Source: Nymphaea colorata (taxonomy: Eukaryota; Streptophyta; Magnoliopsida; Nymphaeales; Nymphaeaceae). Taken from it: a DNA stretch of 64,000 nt. How positions within the stretch are numbered: position 1 is the stretch's first letter; each line of letters opens with the position of its first letter. Positions 13,201 through 23,976 of this stretch are shown here, piece by piece. The position numbers and the translations under genes are program-made. Under the pieces are notes generated by a model. That model searched no databases. It worked only from the letters and a program-made list of their open reading frames with translations, and was not told the origin of the DNA. Location: the NCBI RefSeq assembly GCF_008831285.2, contig NC_045141.1, positions 18,286,848 through 18,350,847 on the forward strand, read 5' to 3'.

Positions 13201-14940
13201 TCATGTGTCCAACTGATTGAAGAAAACTTAACCTGTAAGCAGCAAGGAAAGAAATATAAATTATGCAATCACTAAAAATAACGACAATCTAGTTCTAGGA
13301 TATTAACACAAATGAAATCAATGTCTTCAGTAAAAACTTTGTCTAGATTTTAAAATGCATTAAGCATCATTATAATGAGGAAGGAAACTGCATTTTACAA
13401 TAGTTTTGGTGCATCCTACCAACTCTAATTCTAAATCCAAGGTAAGTGATATGGTAGGAAACGTACCCAAGACAGAGAATCAGGCAGTACACACTTGTCT
13501 TCAATTCGCATCACTTTAATGGTCACCCAGTCGCTGCCGCTTGAACTAAGCCCATAAGCAAGAAACTTTGCATCCTCACTGATTGAGGACATGCTCAGTG
13601 CAACTGTTCCATCTTCGCTGAGAAGATTTGGGTCAAGCAGAACTTCAGGCTCAGCTTCTAAATCATCCTAGACACGGGAAAAAAGGAAGTACAAAACCAT
13701 AAATTTCTCAACAACAAAAGAAACTATTCTTTTAGAAGCATGTAAGCCAAAGAATCTTCTCAATTGAGATTTAGGAAGAAAAAATAGTGCAGATAAACTG
13801 AATCGATCTTTGCTATAAAAGCCAAACAAGAGCTCCCCAGTCCAAATAAATTTTTGAAAAAACTGATTTTGGTCGGATTACGTCAAATTCGTGGCACCAA
13901 AACAAGGAACGAAATAACTTTGAGTACCATTCCTTTCCTATTCTACCTAAGTCGTCCTAGATACGGGAAAAGGAAACACAAAATTATGATTTCTCAACAA
14001 CAAGCAATGATTCTTTAGAAGCATGTAACACCAAAGAATCTTCTTCATTAACTTCAGGCTCTCCTTCTCAGTTACCCTAGATAAGGGAAAAAGGAAACAC
14101 AACCATGAATTTCTTTCTCATACGAAGAAATGATTCCTTTAGAAGCTTAATGCCGAAGAATCTTCAATTAAGTCGATCTTTGCTACCAAAGCCAAATAAG
14201 AATTCTGAAAGAAAAGCAGTGAACATATATTGAGTCGATCTTTGCTACCAAAGCCAAATAAGAATTCTTAATCCAACCTTTTAAGAAAATGATAATTTTG
14301 GTTGGGTACGTCAGATTTTCAGCACCAATAAACAAGGAAAGATAAATTAATCTAAACATAGAAGAGAAAGAGTGGAGAAAGAGGAGACAGACAGACAGAC
14401 AGACCTGAACGTATAGCACATTTTGGGCCTGGAGGCCGGAGTTGTGAAAGTAGAAGTACTTGTTCCCCTGCTTGAACGGAGTAACGAATCGAGGGTGGTC
14501 GAAAAGAGTCGTAATACGTTCCCGGAGTTTCTCCCTCGTCTCGCAAGTTTTCAGCATAGACTCAGTCAAAGTTACCTGCTTATCAACGAATTCTTTGACC
14601 TCCTCTGCATCAGGATCTTCCAGCCTTCCAAGTTCCGACCAACATAACACCCAGAAAAGGAGCCACAAAAGATCAAAACAACAATCCATCATGAAACTAT
14701 CGGTCACTCATTTCCGCCTTAACTCTCAAATTTCAGTACCCAAATTCCAAACCTCCCAAAGCCCACATCCCAGAAGCAAACATCCACAGAAAGAAAGAAG
14801 AAGAAAATGTGAGAAGAAGCAAAAACATACCAGCGATATGGATCAGAAACCAAAACGCCGTGGTAATCGTCCACGACGGAGTCGTCTCGCCGAGCATGTG
14901 GGTATTGAAGGGGAGACTCCAGGAACGAGAGAGAACCCAT
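7403..14940 (-). CDS. prolyl oligopeptidase (prolyl endopeptidase, family S9A)
   Basis: A serine peptidase that cuts short peptides after proline, normally cytosolic. Twelve exons: 14940-14831, 14624-14405, 13667-13467, 13232-13162, 13077-12915, 11478-10882, 10610-10230, 9320-9245, 9168-9105, 8927-8792, 7674-7561, 7468-7403. All phases agree and give 732 aa, close to the usual 710-730. The N-terminal peptidase part ([22 protein letters not shown]) leads into the seven-bladed propeller, then the alpha/beta-hydrolase domain. The catalytic triad reads Ser569 (GGSNGG), Asp660 (ADHDDRV) and His702 ([10 protein letters not shown]), with Arg662 matching the substrate-binding Arg of the pig enzyme. 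The oxyanion region LLYGYGGF is intact. I chose the ATG at 14940 because a TATA box lies 45-52 bp upstream. The longer open frame reaching 15216 would start upstream of that box. Introns 2 and 5 hold tandem duplications. Confidence 0.95.
10130..10202. repeat. compound microsatellite (CT)n(CA)n in POP intron 7
   Basis: On the plus strand CT dinucleotides run from about 10130 to 10182 with one interruption, followed by CA dinucleotides to 10202. On the transcribed strand this is a GT run then a GA run, beginning about 27 bases after the donor of exon 7 at 10229. Confidence 0.9.
12242..12440. repeat. 100-bp tandem duplication in POP intron 5
   Basis: Copies 12242-12340 and 12342-12440 are near-identical head-to-tail units (start aaacattcaaacccccacc, end ctctggata..cggtca or a variant of it). 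They differ at under ten positions, so the duplication is fairly recent. Confidence 0.9.
13641..14341. repeat. multi-copy duplication in POP intron 2 that includes the exon 3 acceptor
   Basis: The block spanning the start of exon 3 and adjacent intron (13641-13910) is repeated at about 14050-14341, with a partial copy at 13947-14045. Shared landmarks are aacttcaggct, cctaga.a.ggga, tttctcaacaacaa, tagaagcatgtaa, ccaaagaatctt, tcgatctttgct and aacaagga. A subunit with tcgatctttgctaccaaagc occurs twice in a row (14173-14206 and 14235-14268). Confidence 0.8.
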
Positions 14941-17900
14941 TTTGCTACACGAGGAAATAGTGTATACGCGGGACTTCGGCGGCGTATTTATAGGGTTCGC
15001 GATAGAAACAGAGAGGAGGTTGTAAGAGCACGGAAGCGACGCTCGTCGGGGCCCAAGGAGACAAGTTTGGAAGATGGGTAGAAGAAAATGGCGACTAAAT
15101 AACGTTACTGGCGTGGTAATGGGGGCGAGCGGGCGCCTGATCCTCTGCTGCTTGAACGAACACCAAGAGCACTTGGTTGGCGCCTTTGCGTACGTATGAG
15201 CTAAAAGTGTCGCCATTCTTTGGCGAAGGATGTCGCCACGATTGCCTCATTTCCCATTTCTCCGCTACCATATGGCAGGTTAGGATACATTCAGCCGTCA
15301 ATTCATACAGCCCAAAGCTCAATCTTATAAGATCAAAGTACATTCTGAACGGTCCGGTGTCTGATGGGAAAGGTTATGATGTTGGTTTCCTCAATCCTTA
15401 CCAGGTGACCCGCCTCCTTATGCTTTCTTTCGCTTCCGGAATTCTCTTTTTATACGAATACTTTCTCAAAGATTCGCTTCCTTCCGTTGGTGCTTCATGT
15501 ATCACTTTTCTATGTTTTTTGTTCGGATAAAATTGGAACTACAGTTTTTGTTATTCAGCACTATGATTCTCTTTTAAACTGTATTAACACCTTGATCACA
15601 AGGCTTCTGAAAATGTGTATCTTGAGTAACACCAAAGCAAGTAGATTTTTATGGTTGGAGAAAAAAATAGTATTTTGAGAAGATTGGTGTTTCTTCAAAA
15701 TCAGAATCTCTATATCACAATACGGATAGTTTGTCCCTGTAGACACCATGTGCCTCATATTTCAAAATTAAATGTTTCAAGTGTTTTTTCTTTTACAAAA
15801 ACTTTTAATTGTACATATATAAGTACACAATAGAGTTGGCACCAACATATGGGGCATGGGCTGGCAGTTAGTTTTTCTTTCCATTTTTCAGAACACCAAT
15901 TCGCTCTATTACAAAAGGTGTGCACTGACATGAAAATTGAAGTGTGAGCGATACTGATACTCCAGACACCAAAAACAAACCTAATACCATATGGGGACGA
16001 GGGCATAGATAGAGGCTTAGGCTTTCTATAAAGCACCACTCGCCCATAATCATACATATATAATCTTTATCACCATGACTTAGAATTTCAATATTAGTAA
16101 GTTTGTTTTGAAGTGCAAATGGGATGTTATAAGCCTCCAATATCTGATCAACCAAACTTTCTCAAATTTTATATGCCTTGCGTAAGAACACGAAAAAACT
16201 AATAATATGTCTATAGATTTTTGTGTATGAATATTATATCCATACGGCGGAAATTTTAGAACAAGTGCACGTCAATTTAGTTGCTGATGCGTAATTGCAC
16301 TGAAGTAGGCAGTCCCTTTGTAGCATAGCAAAATTTTGTTTTTCTACAAAGAATGTGACCTTGGTGCAAAAGAAGAAAAAAAATCAGAGTTTGAAATTCT
16401 TATTATTTCCACATCATTTCCAGCCAAAAACTTTGAAATGGGGAAAAACTCATTGACTTGGCAAAACTTGGACTGTGGGGGTCTTGGAATCTCTCAGAAA
16501 TTGCCAAAAGCGAGAGTATCATTCTTTCTTCCCCGTTCCTTAAACTCGAATGAAGATTACATCATTTTTTTTTACTATTTCAAACATTTGTTCTAACATG
16601 TAAAAGATGACATCGACCATCATTTCCACCCTTGAATCCGTAAAGCACCTTCCTCGAAGCATGAACTATCAAAGAATACCATTGCGTTGAAGTTACCTTC
16701 TAGAGGCTTTTCCGGGCTGTTGCAAAATATGAAGGGCAGTTTGCTCGCTTGGGGTTTCATTGTACATAGGGGTTCAAAATTCAACTACCTGAATTTCGAT
16801 GATTTTTATGATTGTCAGAATTTGCGACTCAGATTTCAAGTGGGCTATGTTTCTCAAATGTAAATGCATTAACAAGCAAGGCTTATGGATTTCAAAAGCA
16901 TAACCTAAATCTTCTTGGTCATGGAAAGCACTCACTGGGGGATGAGAAGAGGTCAGCTTCAAGCTTCATTTAGCAACCAAGTCATTCTTGTGCAGTCAAT
17001 CTAGAGGAGTTAAGAAGATGGTAATTGCGAATATTCAAGGAAGTTTGTTCATGAAAGCAGGTGGTAGAGTTGCCGAAAACTTTCAATGGGATGCGGTTGA
17101 CTTCTTAGCTTATTTATTTAGTAGACAATGGAGTAACGTTTCTGAATGTTGTCTAATCGGAAGTCCCTTGTCATGGAGAAGAAAGCGGAGCAGTGCAACT
17201 AGAAAATTTCAAGCCAAAAGTTTAGGCCTCTGCAAGCAAGCCTCAATGATTGATAGCATCATGGTCAGACAATCCAACCCAGCTCCCAAGGTTCTTGATC
17301 TTTTGTTCCCGAGAGGCGAAAGTAATACAGTTGTTTGGAGTGGGAATTTGTAAGTTCTTTGTGATTAAGGCTATGCATCGGGTCAGCTACCCGTGACTCA
17401 GGCCTAGGCTCGAAAAATATGTACCGGACCGATCTAATAAGTTATCGGGCCGGTCCAGGTTAGCCCGATTCAGTACGATAAGTCATTTACGAGCGATGAT
17501 TTGCTGAGCACTGAAGAAGGAATGGCAAAAAAATAAGCTCAAGACACTAAAGAAAACCAAACACAAAAGGTAGAGATCAGGTCACCTGGCATTTCATCTT
17601 CAAAACCTTTGATACTAATAACAATCCTATACGAACTGATAAGTGCATGGTCTTAGAGGAGTTGCATAAGGTGCAATACCAGGTGGTATTACCCACAATC
17701 CAAACAAGGTAGCTGAAGGCTCACTTGAAGAATTTGTAATTCTGATGTTATTTAGATGATGCCACCAATATCACATGCTAAATGGTACAATACACAAAAT
17801 TTTTTAAACAAGAAAATCACATTGATTCCCTTTATAAGTTTCCTGCTATCGCCTGCTTTCCATTTCCACCTATGGTGGTACATGCACATAAAACATTGTA

Positions 17901-18287
17901 TATAGTATGTTGATGCGAAACGTGCAGTATTTTCTGACAAGGATATTGCAAGATAAGCCAAATTATAAGATACGGTATACTCTGAACTTTAATTTCATGA
18001 TTTTCTCATTTCCATATGAGCAAAGATCTTAACTGAATGGTCTCTTGAAAGATGAATGGGCAGATCTTCTAGAAGAGAAACAGTTCCAGCCAATAAATTG
18101 GATTAGAAAAGGGAGGAATTCATTTTTCATAAGAGAAACATTTTAAGTAATACAAGATACTAAGATAGAAGAGACTCGTCGCTCAAAAAATAGCAGGTCC
18201 TTTATATCATTCTCACTTTGGAACGAACAATTGGGAATTGGAAAAACACTATACGGCAGGGGGCAGTCAGCCATGTCAGACCAATTC
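14941..18287. other. intergenic between POP promoter and PUS gene, no gene recognised
   Basis: The first 300 bases carry the POP promoter. Beyond that the DNA is AT-rich with scattered short open frames, the longest plus-strand one at 16988-17353 (121 aa), none with a recognised domain. At 17380-17480 a GC-richer patch with cgggtcagctacccg, ggctcg and cgggccggtcc motifs looks like the edge of an old repeat. The last part (from about 18100) may be the PUS 3' UTR. Confidence 0.35.
14985..14992 (-). promoter_or_regulatory. TATA box of the prolyl oligopeptidase gene
   Basis: On the minus strand the sequence reads ccctataaatacgcc, a strong plant TATA box. Transcription would start near 14957, giving a leader of about 15-20 bases before the ATG at 14940. 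This supports the short start. Confidence 0.7.
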
Positions 18288-20530
18288 CTACTGCGGGTCC
18301 GTTTTACACTGCTTACCATCTTCAGTGTTAATGCCTCCATTGCCATGTTCTATTCGGAAGTCAGGATAATTGCGGTGGTTCAAAGAGTGAAGCCAAAGAG
18401 CTACAACACCTTCCTTGTGTTCAGTTGATGCAATGTGAGCATGTATGTGCTTCATTTTGAAAACCTCCGCCTGTTCTGCATATCCAGCCAAAGACAGCTC
18501 CTCGTGTGTGTCCCTCCACTTCTGGTTGTAGGATGTATATAGACATTCATCCAGGAAAAGACCCAGCTCCGGTGCTGTCGGAACGTTGAGATTCAGGTCT
18601 CTGAAATTTTCAGGACACAAGAAACATCAATAACACAACAGTAAGTCAAAGGAGAACACCATTAAAAATGCTTGATGAGCTCAAAGAGGGTCACATCACT
18701 CGTGCAAAGCTAAGAAAAAGATCAATTTCTGTGATTGATCTCTCATTAGACCAATAATTTTTTATACCAGAGAGGTTTAAAAGCAGCTAGGACACAAACT
18801 TTATAATTTGCTTGAGAATCCGTGCATGGCTAGGAGAGATATTTGCCCATTGGTATCTTCAAGGACAAATAAATTCGCGTTTCCATAGACCAACAAATTT
18901 GCCAATGAAGATTCAAAATCGGTTAGTAAGGCATGAAACTTGAGCAATTTCTGTAGCAGCAGTTCTAATTCTTCAAAGGAAATGACACACTGACACCAAG
19001 ATGAGTACCGAATTCAACCATATCACACAAAAAGTCGAATTGAATTCAAAATTCAACAGGAAACTACCTTCTCAAAGCAGTTGTTATTATGGACTCCGGA
19101 GCGCAGCCTCGCATGACTGCCACTGCAAGCCCGATCATCTTGCGGATCTGATGAAGCATGAAGCTCTGCCCCACGACCACACATTTCACAAAATCAATAC
19201 CATCGACAGTGACAACTTCGTTTGCCTCAAATGACACAATGTAGCGCTTCGCAGACGGATCTTCCGCCTTCGTTCGCGTGGTTAGATTGTGAAAGTTATG
19301 GGTACCAACATACATCTTTAGGATTCTATTGAATTGCTCTTTCTCCTTATCACCATAATGGAAGGAACTGCTCCCTTCCTCAATGCATTTAATACGCTGC
19401 CGATCTCCATCCGTATCTGTTTCCTGTTGTTTGTTCTCAACGGAATTACTATTCTCTTCCTGCTCGAGCACGGGCAAGGCCCCAGCTTTATCTTCTTCTC
19501 CAGAGTCCATAGAATCTTTTACCACCCTTTCCGAGGATGGGAACTGCTCAATTATAGCCTTATGCTTTTCTGCGGAGCCTGCCTTGCTGGACGATTTCGC
19601 GTCATCCAAAGGAACGTCGTTTAGCATCAATGTCTCAGAACTGGAAACAGTTCCATTTTCCTTCTCTCCCAGAGAGATTGCACTGCTGTTCCCAGCTTCC
19701 TCTTCTTCTTCTATCGAATTCGCAGAGACCCCATTTTTTGCCATCCCCTCGGATTCAGACACGACTTCAGGACGCTGAAGCTTCCTGTTTACCTCAACCT
19801 CGTCTGCGCCCACCAAAACCCCATTAGCCTTATTCGCGTTACTGTCGGTCCGCCGGCCACCCATAGCACCAACCACCTTCCTCCCTCGCTCAGAGCACTC
19901 CAAACACTTGGCGAGCGCGTTGTCGGATCCCTCGCTGGCCAGCACGCTCTCCCGATCGGGGTGCGCCGTCGGGTCGAGGGCGAACACAGGCAAGAGGTAG
20001 ATGTACCGCCGCCGGTCGCAGAATTTCTTGGCGTTGAAGGAGGCCGTTACGCGCTTGTAGCCGAAGGCGACGATCTGAGGGGGGAGGTGAGAGTTGAGGC
20101 GCTCGATCATGCCAGGTGGGTCGACGTAAAAACGGCCGGAAACAACCTGCCCGACGGCGCTTACGCCCTTGTCGGTGCGGGCAGACCGCATCCAGTCGAC
20201 GCGGCGGGGGTCGCCGTAGTCGGCCTCAGGGATGGCGCCGGCCTTGAGGAGCGCGAGCTCTAGATCGCCCTCGATGGTTTTCGCCCCAGGGTTCCTCTGC
20301 ATCCCCTGGTAACCCACACCGCAGTACGCCAGGAACAAGGCTATCTTCCGCCGCTTGAACCGCACCCTCTTGGTGGCGCCGTCGCCGGTGGGGACGGTGG
20401 ACTGTTCTTCGGCTTCATCTTCGGTGGTAGTGGTGGAAGACATCTTGATCTTCTTAGTTTGGGGCTCTGGGGTTGGTGCAGTTGAAGGGTTCCCTGCCTC
20501 CTCCACTTCCATCCTTTCCCTCCCCTCCAT
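18288..20530 (-). CDS. tRNA pseudouridine synthase, PUS1/TruA family
   Basis: Converts specific uridines to pseudouridine in tRNA (eukaryotic PUS1 acts on sites such as 27/28 and anticodon positions), mainly in the nucleus. Two exons, 20530-19068 and 18600-18288, join through a split Arg codon and give 591 aa. Residues 62-92 carry the TruA fold start (YCGVGYQGMQRNPGAKTIEGD). MRSARTDKGVSA holds the catalytic Asp120. The second half has the YVGTHNFHNLT and GQSFMLHQIRKMIG signatures, and exon 2 completes the domain (LNVPTAPELGLFLDEC). Residues about 195-395 are a low-complexity, Ser/Glu/Asn-rich insert between the two halves. A short acidic N-terminus (residues 1-58) may carry the nuclear signal KRVRFKRRK. 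The gene is read away from the PAM68-like gene. Confidence 0.93.
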
Positions 20531-22002
20531 TTTTCCTTCCTAAATATGGAGGCAGGAAGGGGTTTAGCCTTTAGGGTTTAAGCGGACGGAGCAGGAGAAA
20601 AAGCACTTCTCAACCACTGCTGCGGCAGCAACTGTAGGGAGCAGGGGCTGTTTGTTGGTGCTGTAAAAATGGATCCGGTATTGTTTGATCTAAATCTTAG
20701 TGCAGGATATTGGTGCCAATCGATCATAACATCTCTCACCATGCTTGCTCTGTTCTGTCAGAACATGTTTGATTCCCGCTTTTGCCAGAAACAGAACGTC
20801 TTGTTCTTGTTTCTGGTGCCCCAAGAATGGAGGGGAGATTTCTGGTGTCCCAAGAATGTAGGGGAGAAACACAGCCAGGCGCTTCTGGGAAACGAAAACA
20901 CACCCAAATTATAAAATTCAATCTTAATCAAACTATAGATTAAGAAATCTTTACATTGAAATATAATATTTCTGAGCTGGTAATAATCAGTAAGATATGT
21001 ATCTTCATAAACGGTTAATCAAGATACATAAGAAATTTGCAAAAATAAGCTTCTTAAACTGTAAAAAATATAAATTCAGGATGGATCTTCTAGGCTCAAG
21101 TCTTGTTCTGTGTCCCTGCTAAGCTAATTTTTGGGAACCCGACTACAAGCAGACACAACACTCTTAGAATCTTATGCAACAAAGGGACTTGCATTTTTGG
21201 AAGCATCATGTCCTGCCTAAGATCATGAGCTGAATGCATACATTTAGCCATCACCTAGATATTCATAAGAGCAGTTGATTTCTGAAAACATTACCTTATG
21301 AAACTTTCAAAATTTACGAAAAAACTTTCAGATCTTTCTCATGCTCTTGGAGAGAGAGAAAGGCACATTTTGGCATGTTATATGGAAATATAGCCATAGA
21401 TTTGAACGAAGAAAGAGTGTGGGCTATAGATTGTAACTGGTTCTGCAGTTAAATTAGCTAATCTTTACAGTTGTCTGCTTGCTTCTATTTCGTTCTTTTA
21501 AATTTCTATTATGATACTCTAAAAGGCATTCGAGATTTATAGGGCAGAGAAATTGCTGCTATATTTTTTTGTTAGTTGCTGCTATAGAGTCTTAGTTTTC
21601 TTGACAGATTGTTAATTAATGGTCTATTTTTACCATGGTCCCATAGCTCAGGTTAATACTTAACGAAACAATATTACTACCTTCATCTTCCATCACTTTC
21701 TTTCTTGGAAAATTAGGATTATGAGATCAAACTTGAACCTCTTATTCGGCAGTTGCCAATAAACTTTTGGCATGCATCAGAAAAATGACAAAATCAAGCC
21801 CATCATTTGAGATTATAACCAACATGTGGGTCCCCATATGAACATTTCCTATTCAAAAATATCCTCAAGATGTCAATTCAATCTGCAAGAAAGAAAAAGC
21901 ACAACCACTCAATTTTCTTATTCAGATAAGATTCAAAAGCAAGCAAATCCTATATGGATACACCAATACCACTCCCACATCTCGAGCACCCTGAATGGAG
22001 CC
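20531..22002. other. divergent intergenic region between PUS and PAM68-like genes
   Basis: About 1.5 kb holding both promoters. The open frames at 20669-20921 overlap a small palindrome-like patch where ccccaagaatggaggggagatttctgg recurs in part as cccaagaatgtaggggagaaa. No TATA box was clear for either gene, and no RNA gene was seen. Confidence 0.35.
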
Positions 22003-22605
22003 ATGAAGGGCTCAGCATCTCTGCTCCTTCCCCTGCACTCACTGCCTTTCACAACAGCAGCTGCTGCAAGCAAGAAAGAGCAACAGCCATGCTGTTGGCA
22101 GCTCTTCTCTACACCCTTTGCAGCAGGAGCTTCACCATGCAGTGGAACACGGCGCATTACTGTAGCACTGAGAGCCAATGCAGGCAAAGGCTTTGGCCAA
22201 ATTGCAGAGGAGAAGCTTCCTCCTCCTCCTAGAACTACCACTATCAGCGGTGGTGGCAGCGGCGGCAATAGCAACAAGGAGGATGATGATGAAATCCCAC
22301 AAGTGGTATTTGAGAGGATGATCAGGCGGATCCTGTTCTATGTGGGGGCACCAATGGCTACTGGAGTGGGGTTGCTGTACTTGCTTGACAGGGTCAAGAG
22401 CAACCACATACTGGATGTGCCTCTCTGGGTTCCCTTCATGGTCATATTGATTGGGTTTGGCACATCAGCTCTTGGAATAGCTTATGGGACTCTGTCCACA
22501 AGTTGGGACCCAGAGAAAGAAGGGTCACTGCTGGGTTGGGAAGAAGCCCAGAAGAATTGGCCTATGCTTTGGGAGGAGGATGAGGGCACCACCAATGTTA
22601 AGTAG
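22003..22605 (+). CDS. PAM68-like thylakoid membrane protein (DUF3464)
   Basis: Single-exon gene for a 200-aa plastid protein of the PAM68/PAM68L family. PAM68 (photosynthesis affected mutant 68) helps assemble photosystem II. The PAM68-like relative At5g52780 has been linked to NDH complex assembly. Residues 1-55 form a plausible chloroplast transit peptide, rich in Ser, Thr, Ala and Arg with no acid residue before Glu26. A Pro run (73-76) and a Gly/Ser linker (82-90) follow. The conserved core opens DDDEIPQVVFERMIRRI, with transmembrane helices at about 109-128 and 141-161, and ends in GTLSTSWDPEKEGSLLGWEE. I chose Met at 22003 because the residues before it (upstream ATG at 21826) do not look like a transit peptide. 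Bacterial and plastid relatives share the two-helix core. Confidence 0.9.
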   Translation: MKGSASLLLPLHSLPFTTAAAASKKEQQPCCWQLFSTPFAAGASPCSGTRRITVALRANAGKGFGQIAEEKLPPPPRTTTISGGGSGGNSNKEDDDEIPQVVFERMIRRILFYVGAPMATGVGLLYLLDRVKSNHILDVPLWVPFMVILIGFGTSALGIAYGTLSTSWDPEKEGSLLGWEEAQKNWPMLWEEDEGTTNVK

Positions 22606-23976
22606 ATGATGCTTCTGCCATGTCCTTGCTTCTTTTGTACAAAGATTCACATATGATAATGAGAAATTACACCTTTTGCTAGTTATTTTCAAGGAGCAAA
22701 CTACTTGGGTGGTGTTTGATGTATCTCGTGTCTGATCTAATCTTGTCTAAACTTAGGTTTTTAGATTTTGAAATCCATGCATTTACTTTCAGAGTTTTCT
22801 CCTTGTGTCTTAGATTAAACCTTGGGAATCCCAAGTATGAATCTTAGGTCTGACTTGAGGGGCATTTTGTGACCCCACCTTTATTCTGTAGATTTAACAA
22901 ACTGAATTTTAGAATTGTGGGTTTAAGATGGTTTTAGTTACCAAATCCATGTAGCTTTGGTAAGGGAGAAGGGATGTGACTCCAAATGCAATCCATGCGT
23001 CTTCTAAGCAAATGAGCTAAGTGTTCTTTTTGAGTTCCTTGCATTCAAGTATCATCCTGGGATCTAAAAAATAACGTCAGAATATACGGACACAAGAAAA
23101 TTCTTGATCTGATGAACTATAGATTTTCGTATGTATTTCTTGCTATGTCAGCAAAACTATACCACGCCATCTCCTTAGATTTTAGATCCCTAACTTTCAT
23201 CGTCAACGAAGTCCAACGTTTGCTTGAAAACACGATCCGCCAACTTCATCACTTAACAATGTCCAGAACTTTACCATGATATTATACTGACGTGAAAGCT
23301 AAACAACTTACCGCATGATTCAATACATTATACGTGTATATAAAAATTATGTTAACAAAAACATGCAGTTTCCAATTCTAACATGAAGTATGGGTGGTGG
23401 ATATCCACATCAACTCCATAAAGACCACATTTTGAGGTGGATCTTGAAAACACTGCAGTGAGAATGTCGATATCCTCTTTAATCTAATGTTTCATGAAAA
23501 CCATGTTCCTTAAACAGAATCCAAATTATAGGTTAAACAAAAAACCACAAAGGACAAGTAATATTAAAGAGGCTTGGTCTTCTATTTTACGATGGTCTTG
23601 AGGGACGTAGTGTAGTTGGTCAAACTATTCTGGTTATCAAATCGATTCTTGTGAGCGTTGCTTTTCTGTATTGCAAAGAATACGTGTGTGACACTCTAAT
23701 CTAATTAAGGATTGCCTGTTTCCATCAAGTCTAAAATCATCCCTGCACATCGGCGGCAGGGAGAAAGGAAGCTTCGGTCTGTTCCAGTTATCTCTCTCCT
23801 ATCTCTAAATGTGAGTCAAGCGTTTGCAAAACAAATAAAATCCCAACACCATATGTCAGAACCTAACTGGTTTTCCGAATGCACCACAGTAAGCTCGAGA
23901 TCATTTGGCCCCTCCCCACCTCACTCTCTATCTCTCCCTCTCCCCGGAGAGACGTCGGCCATAAGGCCCATAACTA
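22606..23976. other. intergenic, possible short-transposon remnant
   Basis: This holds the PAM68-like 3' UTR, then AT-rich DNA. From about 22707 (tgggtggtgtttgatgtatc) to 23000 the composition and repeated tttagatt/aatccatg words look like an old non-autonomous element, but no matched ends were found. CT-rich DNA just before the PPR start (23910-23945) is probably its leader. Confidence 0.35.

Noticed and set aside
16988-17353. 121-codon plus-strand open frame
   Set aside because: No recognisable domain, no splice or promoter context, composition like surrounding DNA.
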